Assembly: GCA_963978905.1 (NCBI GenBank)
Contig: OZ022256.1
Coordinates: 58,988,646-59,052,645 of the forward strand
Direction of reading: 5' to 3'
Source of the DNA: Trichostrongylus colubriformis
Taxonomy: Eukaryota > Nematoda > Chromadorea > Rhabditida > Trichostrongylidae
DNA length: 64,000 nt
The translations under genes and the position numbers were made by a program. Below, in pieces: positions 10,439 through 22,000 of the stretch. Position 1 is the first letter of the stretch. Every line of letters starts with the position of its first letter. Under the pieces are notes generated by a model. The model was not told the origin of the DNA. It did not search any database and saw only the letters and a program-made list of their open reading frames with translations.

Positions 10439-12847
10439 ATGCCAAGAGAAGGGCCGAACACCAATCGAACCATTTGTCGTTACTTTGTCAATGGTTGTTG
10501 TACTCAGGGTGATCGATGCTCCTACTCACATGATCGGGATAGCCCTGCAGATCTTGTTTGTCGATATTATCAGCGTGGCAGGTATTTACTTTTTGAAAAC
10601 GAATTTTGAACCACCATGAAGTTGCACGTAGACGTCCCTCATGGAGTATTATGTGACCTAGTGTTTGTCGTTCACAACTTAAGCATGCGTACAGTTAGAT
10701 ATAACTGCCCCTGAGAAAACTCCTTTTGGCCCTATTTTTTTTTTTTGTTCGAAATCGTGGGCTAGATATGTACCCAACTTCTCTATTCTTCTCGATGCAT
10801 CTTAATTCACCAGCCTTTTCTGCACCTGCCAAAATCTCATGTCATACCCGTTCTTGACCTCACCTCCTTTCCGAAGCGCATCCCGCTTTCCATTTTTCGG
10901 TTCATGGATTGATATTTCCAGTTGTGCCTATGGAACCGCGTGCAGATATGATCATGTCCGTCCCAAAAAGGGATCTGGAGTTAATCCCACGAGCGAAACA
11001 CTTCCTAAGTCCACCTCTTCTTTACCTAAACCAGTGAAATTACCAAAGCCTGGTCTAAATACGGATGCTGCGGAGTTTGTTCCATCTTGGAAACGATCAT
11101 CGCCTGGTGAGAGTATATTGTCCATTCTATATTATGTGAAAAAAGGAACCTTATGGTGTTTCCAGGAACATCGTATGCTGTGGCTGCAGGTGCAATTGAA
11201 AGTGAGGATGCTGCGCTACCACTATGCCCATATTTTGAAATGGGAGAGTGTAATAATGAGCAGTGTCAATTTGTGCACGGTCTTGTTTGTGATATGTGTT
11301 CACGCGCATGCATCCATCCGTTTGATGAAAAGCAGCAGAAGCAGCACTTCTCGGTGAGTATTTTTCATTGTACTCAAATTGTAGAAATTCACAGTTTAAG
11401 GACCGAGCTTAAGAAGTGGTGTCCCAAAGATCATATGCATAGCTTCTCAATTGATTTTGTAGGAGTGTTTAAAGCAGCATGAGATGGCGATGGAACAAGC
11501 CTTTGCTGAAGCAAAGAGTATGGGGAAATGCTGTGGAATTTGTATGGAGAATATTATGGAGAAGGTGAGTAATGGAAAAGAAACATCCTTCGTCATATAA
11601 ATGATGCCTCCTTTCCACAGTGATGTATAGATATTATTTTATGTAAAGGCTAAAGCGAATTTTCTTGTAGGCGCTCCGCTTCGGTATATTAGAAGGATGT
11701 CGTCATTGTTTTTGTTTGGACTGCATCCGAGAATGGAGGCGGAATCAAACCTTTGAGACCGAAGTAGTACGGTAAGCCTTTCTCTTTCCGCTTCCACCTC
11801 AGTTATGTAGGTGCTCTACATTTTTGCAGTTCCTGTCCTGAATGCCGACAACACAGCAATTTCGTTATTCCATCTACTTTATGGGTTGAAGATGATGAGG
11901 AGAAGCGCATACTGTGTGAAGTGTATCGCAACAACATGGCACAGAAGCAGTGCAAATATTACAAAGTTTGTTGTGATTTGCTCTGAAATCAGACCGATAT
12001 TGATTTTTCGTGCGAAAGAGATGGCGATACGATTGACCCTGTCGCAAGATATTAAACCGAGTTCAGAAGTTCTCATAGATGTTAGCTGTAGCAGAAAATG
12101 CACAGCACCCCGCTGCGGGCTCCAGTTTCGTGTTATCAATAGTGGCTGATTTCGTGTAATTTTTGCTGAATGTCTCCCCGTCGCTCAAGGCAGCCAGTGA
12201 TACTGACTCGCTATGAGAGGCACTTGGATGACTCTCGGTAGCAAGAGTGCCCCGGACGGGCATACTTAGACACAGGAAGACCTCTGGCTTTGGGGAGCGT
12301 TTTTGAATAAAATACAAGACGTGAGTGTTACAGCCTCACTACTATACATTGTTGCCGCAGACTTAGAACCAATATGAGGTTAGGATTTAATGGGAGCAAA
12401 CAGCTTTTTTCCCATGGCGCGTCTTTTTTCCTGTTCTGACAAATACTTTCCCAAATGTTGTAGTCGACTCAGTCAGTCACTCTAGTTCTAACTTCCAGGA
12501 AGGTGTGTCGGCGGAAGGCTGTCCCTTCGGGAATAAATGCTTCTATAAACATCAACTGCCCGATGGTTCTATTGACCCTGGAGAAGAACCTCATGTAAGA
12601 AGAAGGCCTCACCTGGCCGACTTCATTTTCAACAGGTGGGCTGTTGTGATCGGTATCCAGTCTTTATACGAGGGAAAGAATATCATTATGAATCCATGGA
12701 AATTATTTCTTCCCGATCTTCTTTGTTTTCAGTTCAAGGACGGATTCAAATGACGACGATGCACTAGATGACATTACAGCAGATGCATTAGATAACGAGT
12801 TTTACTTGAGAAACTTCTTCATGAGATTACATCTTGAACGTTACTGA
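10439..12847 (+). CDS. lep-2: Makorin RING-type E3 ubiquitin ligase (LEP-2 orthologue)
   Basis: Eight exons in phase: 10439-10581, 10922-11106, 11166-11353, 11463-11564, 11671-11771, 11830-11965, 12499-12635, 12733-12847. Domains follow the makorin order. Two N-terminal CCCH fingers come first (TICRYFVNGCCTQGDRCSYS; CRYYQRGSCAYGTACRYDH), then a Lys/Pro linker and a third CCCH (CPYFEMGECNNEQCQFVHG). The makorin Cys/His segment CDMCSRACIHPF follows, then a RING (CGICMENI ... CRHCFCLDCI ... SCPECR) and a last CCCH (GCPFGNKCFYKHQLPDG). Makorins are RNA-associated E3 ligases; in C. elegans LEP-2 acts in developmental timing upstream of LIN-28. The ATG lies 6 nt after a TCATCTCAG acceptor, which suggests trans-splicing. 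The acidic C-terminus (SNDDDALDD) is diverged. Confidence 0.92.
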
Positions 12848-12975
12848 ATACCATGTCCAACTCTTTGTCCTTTGTTAAGGTTTATCTTCAGTATGGCTTG
12901 AATAATTATGAAACAATGTTCAGCTCCTGAATAACTGAGCTTCTAGGAATTTGAAAATACTATTGGTGAGAAAAT

Positions 12976-12981
12976 AATAAA
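12976..12981 (+). terminator. Poly(A) signal of the makorin gene
   Basis: AATAAA lies 129 bases after the stop codon. The first acceptor of the next gene follows at 13081, about 100 bases on, the spacing expected for an operon junction. Confidence 0.5.
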
Positions 12982-13081
12982 TCATTGCAGCATTCATGCT
13001 ACTTGCTCTGACGTGGTTTTTGATACCATCCCTTTACTGAATAATATTGCTATTATTTTTGCTAGTGATGTGTTTATATAG

Positions 13082-16000
13082 AGGTGTTATGTTTGATCAT
13101 CAGCTTGATTGCCGTCGTTGCTGTCTCATCGAATACTCGCCGTATTGAAGCAGCACTTTTCGATCTAAGCTGCTTGGGATATCGACTTGAAACATCGCAA
13201 GGTACTCTTTAAATACGGTGTTCGTAGATAGTTTCATTTACAGTTCTCATTATAGAAGCCGCAAATGGTTCTTAAAAACCCGAACTTTTCCCGTTTGTCT
13301 CTTAAGCCTGGTCAGGTTGCTAATATTGGTTTGATAGAACGTTTCCAGTTGTGTATTGCAACAGTTAAGAAATGCCGTAGATGAATTTTGGACGCTTCGC
13401 TGTAGCTTCACACTTTGCTATTCACTAGTCGTAGTGGGGTGTAGGTTGGGACACACGAATCTAGGCCGTGACCCTGTAACAGCCTGTGGCCTTTGACCTA
13501 AGCCTTAAATAATTCAGACAATTTGTTCATGTAAATCGTGTCCTCCTTGCAAGTCTGTTCCGTTGTATAGTCAAATTGTCTGAATTATTCATGTCACATG
13601 GCAAAGGCCACAGGCTGTCACAGGGGGGTGTATGTCGTTTGGCGCGGCCCTTGCAGCTAATTTGCCAATGGGGCGCATGGGCCGTCTGGACTCTCCCAGA
13701 TTTACCTAAGCCTTTTCAGGGGAGGAGCTTCGGCAGTGCCCCATTGGCAAATTAGCTCCAAGGGGCCGCGCCAAACGACCGTCTCCCTCACAGGGTCACG
13801 GTCTAGATTCGTGTGTCCCAACCGTCACCCGTCGTAGTGTCACGCTCAAATCAAGCGACTCCACTGAAGGCGTTTCGAAGAGCCCATGATTTCGTCACAA
13901 ATCCATGATTTCGGTGTGCGCTAGAAAACCAAATTATCCCCTTTATACACATCACTTCCACTGTTGCATGACTATCGCTTGTAGGTGCTCCATCTAGATC
14001 TGTGACGGCAATGTACGAAAGGATACTGGATGAAAGAGAGGTGGCGAGGGATATCGTAGATGCCATTCGCGCGAGTACCGACGCACCATTACACACATGT
14101 ATTGATGCAGCCAGAACCTGTGTGAGTGTGATGGCTCCCTTTATTCAGTAAGTTTATGAACTTTTCTCAGATTATCTTGTAAAGAAGTAGGAGCCCTATT
14201 GGTGCCAAGATTGCGGAATATAGATAAATTTTGTTTCGACCTCTGGGTTACAGTAGTAGACGAGTGAGGTGTATCGAATGCCCTATGACATTTGGCAAAT
14301 GACAATATGTTGTTCAGGAGTCATTGCTCGCGTCACGCTGTGGGCTGAATATGCTTTATATTTAGCTGGAGGGGGAGGGGGGAAGGGGGGTGTTATAGAT
14401 TTCGTTATACGTCTCTTGTGGTTATTAGTGTCAATTTATCAGGTCGATTGGCTCCGTCTGTCCGAGCAGCGCACAGGAACATATACAGTAGCGCTCAAAA
14501 GTCTTCGGCGAAATGGTCTTTCACTTGGGTTTTTCACTTGTAACTTCTTTGCAACTGCACCAGTCTAAGAGAAATTTTAGTATGTTGTACTTGGGAACAC
14601 TGCATACTTAATATACTATTTTGGCGCTCAACCGTGTAGGTTACGTGGTTATATGAAATTTTTTGTTTTTGGAGTACCATCGCTATGCCATACCGCTGTG
14701 CCGCTGTCATCAAAAGTCGTGGTCTTTCTACAAGATATTAATGTTCTCTGAGGCTTGCTTGTTTTGTTTTTGTAAAGAAAGCCGTTTTTCTTGACCAAGC
14801 CTTTTACTTTTTTCGGTGGTCCTGTAGTAAATTACTGTAGAAAAACCATGAAAAGTGTCAAGCGGCATTCAAATAGAAGGAAATGTTGGCAAGAGGTTCA
14901 GGCACCACATATTAAAATTTTGTCAAATTTGGTCAAGTAGGAAAAAAGTTATGACTAAAAAGTTTTGGCCGAAGACTTTTGAGCGCTACTGTACGTACTG
15001 TTACAGAGACGAGGCATTCTCGAGAATACAAAAAGCGGTTCGTGAATATATTGTGTGTGTCACCGATTGTTACGACTATCGCCTTCTTTCGCAATTGAAG
15101 GGACAGCTGGCTGGAATATTTCTCGAAAAAGATGAGGTAAGAGAATCAGTGTTCATGGTTCAACAATCTTCAACCATTGCCTTGTTGAATTTAGCTAAGC
15201 TTCTCTAGTGAGCAAGATGACGATATCCTGATCAAGTACCTGCAGACGTTCTCCGACTGTGTGGTATAGTCTTCGCTTCACCAAAAGCTTTCCCCTTGCC
15301 TTTCCATTACTTTTTAGACGAAGACCGATTCAGGAGTAGTCATAGAACTGATTACAGCGGATGATTTCGAATGGCTGAATCATCTTATCAATGTGTATCA
15401 AATGGTGAGACTAGCCCTTATCTACGTACAATGTGCTGAAATGATGCTTTTGCTTTAGGATCAAAACGAACACGTTCGCATTCAAGCTCTGTACTGTATT
15501 GCCTCCCTGATCAATGCTTGTCGTAATCTTATTCCTTTTCTGCTCAATTCACGGCTTCCAGAAGTATTGGCTTTGGAATTTCAAACCATTGACACTACGT
15601 TAACCGATTTGCATCTTACTGCTCTAAAATTACTCACAAAGATTTATTCCACTGATAGTCCACCACCACTGAACCATTTCGGTATGTTGCAAAATCGATC
15701 TGAGTTATAGAGAAAGGGATATAATAAGGGGATCTACGGCATAAAGTACCTTATTCCTCTCGCATACACAAAGAACTCATATTTTTACAGAGTTTTTTGA
15801 TTGGAATTTTTTCATGAAGATTATCGGACATTTAAAAGAGCACCCTTCTGAGATACTGGATTTCATGGTGAACTTCAGTTTTCTTTTCCCAGAAGGCTAT
15901 GATAACTCAGTTATACAAGCTCTCAAATCAAATCCTTGCCCGCTTCTAGGGCAAATTCTGGTGAAAGCTACAAACGAGAATATAAGCGGTACGTTCATTT

Positions 16001-16389
16001 TTCAGCTTGAAATTCCTTAAAAAACTGAAAAGGAAATTTCAGACCGTCGACTCAGATTTTTCATCAGCATTACTGAATGCGATGAATTGTACAAAGAATT
16101 GTTCTATGAGAACGATCTCGATGTTTTATCGCATGTGGTTGCAAGGGAATCTGGGAATTCTGAGGTTTCACAGGTTTGTTCACCTTTAAATAATGGTTAC
16201 TTCAGGTTTTTCTTCCATTCCTATAATGACTCAATAAAATAGATTCGATCCCTTTGCATGGAATGTATCGCCCGATTGGCAGAAATCGGTCATTGCGATC
16301 AAATGGTACGGGAAGCAGTGGAAAACTTCGATCTTGATGAAAAATTACGTTCTCAAACTTTGGCTGTCATAGACAAGCATTACCCATGA
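13082..16389 (+). CDS. SPIN90/NCKIPSD (Ldb17)-like leucine-rich domain protein
   Basis: Exons in consistent phase: about 13082 or 13104-13201, 13985-14147, 15007-15136, 15195-15263, 15318-15404, 15459-15681, 15791-15988, 16043-16173, 16243-16389, giving roughly 415 residues. The protein is all-helical. The C-terminal third carries LFYENDLDVLSHVVARE followed by a Leu/Cys helix, resembling the leucine-rich domain of SPIN90/Ldb17, which regulates Arp2/3-dependent actin assembly. No SH3 domain is seen upstream, unlike vertebrate SPIN90. The start is unresolved. The open frame in the first exon (VAVSSNTRR) has no ATG; the ATG at 13089 is in another frame and stops after 19 codons. The first in-frame Met is in exon 2 (MYERILDE, 14012). 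Introns 1 and 2 each hold a transposon. Family assignment is by motif memory only. Confidence 0.62.
13437..13830. mobile_element. 394-bp Mutator-like MITE with two internal hairpins
   Basis: Ends are GGGTGTAGGTTGGGACACAC and the inverse GTGTGTCCCAACCGTCACCC, pairing over about 40 bp with few mismatches. The 9-bp word GTCGTAGTG flanks both ends (13428-13436 and 13831-13839). Inside are two further stem-loops. One at about 13482-13622 pairs AGCCTGTGGCCTTTG with CAAAGGCCACAGGCT. One at about 13629-13790 pairs GTCGTTTGGCGCGGCC with GGCCGCGCCAAACGAC. It sits in intron 1 of the SPIN90-like gene. Confidence 0.88.
14486..14991. mobile_element. 506-bp Tc1/mariner-type MITE
   Basis: Ends CAGTAGCGCTCAAAAGTCTT and the perfect inverse AAGACTTTTGAGCGCTACTG, extended to 25 bp by CGGC/GCCG, with TA on both sides (14484-14485 and 14992-14993). 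There is no transposase frame. It is located in intron 2 of the SPIN90-like gene. Confidence 0.85.
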
Positions 16390-16675
16390 CTCGTTGTTGT
16401 AGTTGTAGTCCACTTGTATTGTGATTAGATCGTCGGTCTTAAAAGTCATTCCATGATTGTGAACAGCTTGTCCAATTTAGATAGTAATTTATAATCTTTG
16501 CATTTATAATATGTACATTTCATGCTACCCATTCATTACAAAGTCATATCCTAAGTCCAATCGTAAAGTTATATCCTAATCTCATTCTGGTACTACAAGC
16601 GTTTCCACCTACTTGGTGGCCAAATAATATGTGTCGCTCGATTCTTCACCAAGCCTCGGCTAACCTGAAACTTGT

Positions 16676-16738
16676 AATAAACGACTGTTTTCATGACACG
16701 TCTTAATTATGAGAATTGAATAACATTCTCTCTTGTAG
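16676..16738 (+). promoter_or_regulatory. Poly(A) signal plus trans-splice acceptor at an operon-like junction
   Basis: AATAAA at 16676-16681 serves the SPIN90-like gene. CTCTCTTGTAG ends at 16738, directly before the ATG of the next gene. The 60-base spacing matches the poly(A)-to-SL2 arrangement of nematode operons. Confidence 0.55.
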
Positions 16739-18528
16739 ATGCAGAGTATATCGCGAAGTTTATGCGCTAGCACTAGCAATTGTATTAAAACGAGCTTGGA
16801 ACTTGCACCTGACCAACTTGGAATCATAGAAAACGGTCAGGAACGCGAGCTTTTAAGATTAAAAATAACAATGCGATAACAGTGGACCTGGAAATACCCA
16901 CCGGGCCGTAGATGTTGCTGTCGTTAGCATTCACTGGATTGTCACTCTCCATCCAGCAACAGCCTTTTGGTACAAGCATAAGCTCATTTCGATGTTTTGG
17001 CCTCAAAAATCGAAAATAAATGAACCTCAGTAAGCTATAGGATCAAAATACGTACTTCACGACGTCGCCTTCGAGAGCGGTTACTCGCTTAATGTGCACC
17101 ATATCGGGTTCTCGTGGAGATCTGAAAACCTTTATCATTATTTTTAACTTGAAATATATTAGCTGAAATACAGCATACATAAAAGTGAGTATGTCGCCGA
17201 TAGTTGGACTTCGAATACCCCATGGACTAAGCCAAACCATATCCCTGTGCCACCAACGTGCATCGGAACCTTCAAGTGTTGGCGACATCGATGCTCCTGC
17301 AACGACGGCTGGATGCCCAACGATGTCAAAAGCGGTCATCGCAACACAGACGCTTGAAGTGACGCGCACGGTGAACCGCAGTATAGCCTTAGACATCTGC
17401 CGCTTCCAGGTGATGAGAACGGTGCCTTTGCTACAAAAAGAGAATAAACATCACAAAAAATGCTTGCAACTGCAAAAAAATGCAAAAAATTGGACAGACA
17501 GAAATTGTGAAAAATGAAAATGAGAAAAAAAAACAGGACATGACAGGATGTGACCCATTTCATATTCACTAATCAGTATCAGTGTATGCAACCTGTTTTT
17601 CTCTGACTTAGGTCTTGAAGTGGTTATTGATTTTGCGCGTCTAGATGCTGCGCGCGAATCGATACTAATCTTGGCAGCGGAAGATAAGAACAGCGCAAAA
17701 CGTGTGTACAGCCGTATCCTTACTGAGCGGTAAGCAGATTTAAACCAATTACGAGATTCGGGCTAAACTGCATCTCTACAAACTTGACATGAACTCTGTG
17801 GGACCAGATAGTGCAAACTTTTCAACTCCACCCATCACAAAACACCATTTTGATACCAAAATAAATATCCTAATGAGCCCATCTTGAAAGGATCACCATA
17901 ATCTTGCAAATAACGGTGCACAGTAGAATTCGAATTAAATATCATGGTTTGTCTCCTAAGTGCAAATGAACGGACTAACGGACTATAGAGGACGAACGTA
18001 ACGTCCCAGCCCACGTGAAAGGAACCACGGTGCCAATATTGTTGAGGGGGGCGGGGCACTTGATTGTACAAACCAATGACTGAGAACGGTATCGAATGAC
18101 GACAGCCCGACAATAAGCGCCTCCCTCATTTACATTAAATCAGGACCTCTTCACAAAAGGCTCATAGAAAGCACTCCGGAGTCTATTAGAGCCTGCTTTT
18201 TCGACTATCAGCGTGGAGTTTTCGTGCTCCATGGAGAAGTGACCATGCGCGCGGCTGCCGCTCTGCGATTGTTTGCGGTGACGCGCGATATTTTTTCGTC
18301 GTGGCTTCGAGTAGAAACTCCTTGTTCCTTTTGTTTATGTTCTTATTTGAGGATGTGAACCTCCTTAAGATCTTTACCTGCATTTATTAGTGTGCAATTG
18401 AAATATGACAGTCCTTTCAGGGTGGACTAAGCGCAATGTGTTTGAGCGAAATCTTTGACGAAAATGCAGCAACACATCCGGTCGTTACTTTGTTTGTTGA
18501 CGCTCTTAATCTAGGACGGGTGTATTAG
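16739..18528 (+). CDS. Unrecognised 157-aa protein, possibly mitochondrial
   Basis: Proposed exons: 16739-16835, 17612-17729, 18160-18310, 18421-18528, in continuous phase. The N-terminus MQSISRSLCASTSNC is Ser/Arg-rich without acid residues, compatible with a mitochondrial presequence. It is followed by helical sequence (LEVVIDFARLDAARESILIL) and ends FVDALNLGRVY. The third exon's acceptor is uncertain. The stronger-looking TTAAATCAG at 18153 would shift the frame and end the protein at 18189; the weaker CACAAAAG at 18159 keeps the long frame. The ATG abuts a splice acceptor 60 bases after the upstream poly(A) signal. IMMP2L lies antisense within its first intron and overlaps exon 1 by 12 bp. 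No family is recognised. Confidence 0.5.
16824..17396 (-). CDS. IMMP2L: Mitochondrial inner membrane protease subunit 2 (IMMP2L)
   Basis: Minus-strand exons 17396-17179, 17121-17056 and 17001-16824 join in phase to 153 residues, a little shorter than the human protein (about 175). This is a type I signal peptidase-like Ser/Lys enzyme of the mitochondrial inner membrane that removes sorting peptides on the intermembrane-space side. An N-terminal hydrophobic segment precedes the serine motif GASMSPTL, and the lysine motif is IKRVTALEGD. The last exon has VPKGCCWMESDN and NDSNIYGPV. The usual motif reads W-x-E-G-D-N, so Gly to Ser is unusual. The start ATG (17396) follows GCGGCAG, a possible acceptor. 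The gene lies antisense inside intron 1 of the 157-aa gene. Confidence 0.87.
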
Positions 18529-19049
18529 ACACTCATTTAGACACCCGTGCAGGCCTCTTTGAGAGTATCATCAGATTGTTAAGTTACATTATCCTCGTTT
18601 TTCTATATCGCACAATGCTCGAAGGCCACTGAATGGTAATGGTGAGAAGCTTCACAGTTACATTGTCTTTGTTGAGCAACAAACTCGCTCTGCGTCTAGA
18701 GGGAGCTAAGTTAGCTCGAGGGATCTATAATGGATGACGAAAGGACGTAAAAGGTAGCAATTGATGTCGCTCATATCAGTTGCATAATTTCATATTTTTT
18801 GGACCGCTAATCCATCACCCAGTTACCAAGCAACGTTACTATTAGGAAGCTTTCGGCTGATGTGATTAGCAACCTAACGCTTCATTTTGAGGCAATAGGA
18901 AAAATTGGAAATGTTGAAATGGAGCAGTGAGCTTCTGAGCTTTCAAACCTGTTCTAATCGTTTTGCATGGGCCGTATCTTTCTCTATCCTGTGCTTACTG
19001 ATGTCGCTGATGTGAAGATTCGTCGATCAAACGGTTGTTCAGTGTCAGC

Positions 19050-22000
19050 ATGACCTCTATGGATATGTCTCTTGATGAAATCATAGCGAAGAACAGGAGG
19101 GAAAAACGAAGAGGTGGACGAGGTAATATTTTGACTGCTATTCCTTTCTATGGTTTTTACATTTTACCACTGGCCTGCATAACCAATCGATGTTTTTCTA
19201 ATCGAATTATGAGAAGTGTTAATGTTGCGCTTTCGTTGACAATTTCTGTCTGTTCACCGTGAAATGTATGGCCAGCTGTGCTTGTTTTTTCTGTATATTC
19301 TTGTGGTGCTGACTTATTCGCTTCATTTCTAAATTAATCGGAAAGGTGGTTCGTTGCTTTCATGCTGAGATAAAGGTGAACTATCCGATTAATGTGGGGA
19401 GTACGTCAGAATCGAAGGATTTCTCTCGCATTTTGAGAAAAGTTGGCTACACTTAAACCCAGATAGTACTGCTGTTCAAACTTCGAACCGCGGATTGTAA
19501 TGTGTGTCCATTCTGCAGGATTCGGCAAAGGATTCGGAAGAAGTGGTCGATCAGGAGGAGGCTCAGGTGGACGCTCAGCAGGAGGCAGACCCTACAAAAC
19601 ATATATTGATTTCGACGCCCCACCAGTTCCTCTGCGAGGGCCTAAGATTGGAGGTAGGTGGTCCCATGTGTCGATCTATCTGTTTTCTGTTTTTTGAGAT
19701 TATGTTTAGGGTCAAGCAATCCGAACAAAACTGTTCGCATCAACATCTCCAATCTTGCACCTTCTGTTGTTTCTTCTGATCTCGAAGAGCTCTTTGTAAA
19801 TTATCGAATCGAGGCGGCAACCGTTAACTACAATGAGTCAGGTAAACGCGTGTGTTCATTCTACTTTCATCGAGAACATGACGATTCCACTTTCCTCTAG
19901 TTAATCGCGCCCTTACCGAGAGTCTCTGGTATTGGAGATGGTAGATTTTTCTCATTCCGAGGACTATTTCGTTCATTTCTATCAGATTAGATTAAAGAAG
20001 ACGGATTTCTTGGAAGTCTCTGATTTTTCTAGGGTCCCATGTTATGCAAAACATATCTGTCTACCTCTTAGGGTCTGTCACTTGGCTTTGTTCTTGTTAG
20101 AACGGGAGTGTCACGAAATTTCCCGACAAAAATGGTTATACGTTACCGGTGACCGGTGTTGTCTCCTCATCCGCTTTACTTTCTTACTGTTTCCCACAGT
20201 TCTCTTTCACAAATTCTTCGTTTAAGGTGTGTCTGTTGGTACGGGTGATATCTACCTACGTAGAAGTGATGCTGAAAATGTCATCAACGATTTCAAGGGT
20301 GTTGCACTTGACGGACAAGTAAGTGGCATCGTTATGAACAAAAGGAAAAAAGAAAGGAATCTTTGTTTACTTTGATTTTTGTTTTGTCCACGTAGAACTT
20401 TATTCACAAGTTGGAAGGTTTCGGAGATATGGGTGTATATCGTTAGGACAGAAATGTCGCGTGGCCGTATTCGGCACGCGACGGAATGGTGCGAGCTATG
20501 CGCGCCGTATTAGTTGAGTCCTGAAGCGATTACGCATAGAGTGAGGCGTAGAGCACTGTCATCGCTTCAAGACCCATCCAATACGGCGCGCATAGCTCGC
20601 ACCATCCGGTTGCGTGCGGAACACGGCCACGCGACGTTCCTGTCCTAACGATATACACCCCGGAGATATCAGGTTTGTATTGTCGGCCTATATTCGTACT
20701 TCTAGGTCATGAGGATGGTACTGGTCGATGGCAGCGAGGCACTTAGTTCGCGAGTGCAATTAGCACCTGTAAATGGTGGCGGAGTAATAAAGAGCTTCAG
20801 AAATGGTGATGAGATTTCCTATTATTTCTTATATGGATTTTTTTCTCTAGATTCTGCATCGTGATGCGGGTGAAAAGGAACTCGTTCAGATTTTTTATGC
20901 AATATCATTAGACTGAAAGCATCAAAAATTCCCTGTGAATGCGCGCAGTTTCCTTCCATACGGCTGGGAGTGTAGCTTTAACACGTATTCTCCCAATGTG
21001 CAAAGCACTGCCTCAATCAATCTGGGCGTGACCGTTCAAATAATTAGGAGAAAATATTCTTCGTCCTGCGCGACCCGTTGCTCCATTCACATCAGGACAT
21101 AAGTCGGAAGTATTAAACCCTTGACAAAATCTTAGCATTTCAACGAGAAAGGAGGTATCAACGTGAATTTTATTTTAAGTGAAGACGATCAATAGACATT
21201 TTATTTCGTACCCCTTGAACTTGATAAGGTTGCTTGTGGCTCATATATCTTCGCGAAGAAGGTTAGGGATAGCGTTTGCCGTCAGACGCACGCGAGCACA
21301 AATCGTCCAAAACTTCCGATAGAGACGAGTAAGTGTGTGGGGTAGTGCTGGCTTCTCCCTCCAAGAATTCATGCTGTCTGGTGGCCATTGCTGTGACAAT
21401 GTGAAGTCGTGGAAGCAACTGTAGCCGGAGTCACACCGAGCAGGTTGGGGCTGCAATCCATCGGAACTGGATAAGAGGGGAGGGATCATCCAAGGGTGTG
21501 GGAGTCTTATGATGGCATCGATGATACTTCTGCTGGTTTGTTTTGAGTCGTTGATAGTCAGGTTTGCGTTTGCGGAATGCGCTACACCTCTTATTTCAAC
21601 CGCTGTTTTTGGAGCTACTCCTACGAAAGTAAGCTTTGTGCGGCACCTGCGACCCGCTTCAAGTGCTTTTACTCGCCCTCTTCGTCATTATGCTCAAGCC
21701 CAAGGCGATTCCGTCAGATTCTGGGGGCATAATGACATTTTATTCGGAAACGTTTGTTGATCACATATACCGTTGACACTACCTCTTTTCTTCCTTGTAT
21801 GGCAAGACTTTGTGAGGCGGTCAGTATTTTTGCCGCACCCTGTATAACACGAGTCCTAACCGCGCAATCCATTTGTCAATTAGACGCCTCTTCTCTAAAA
21901 CGACATTTACTTGTTTGCATATGAGTACTTTTGTGTGAAAATTGTGATATTCAGGTGATCGCCGTGAAGGTTTTGGCAGAGGAGGAAGGAGCGGAGGTTT

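Noticed and set aside
21241..21489. 82-codon minus-strand frame in intron 5 of ALYREF
   Set aside because: No splice sites in register, no motif, and composition like the surrounding intron.
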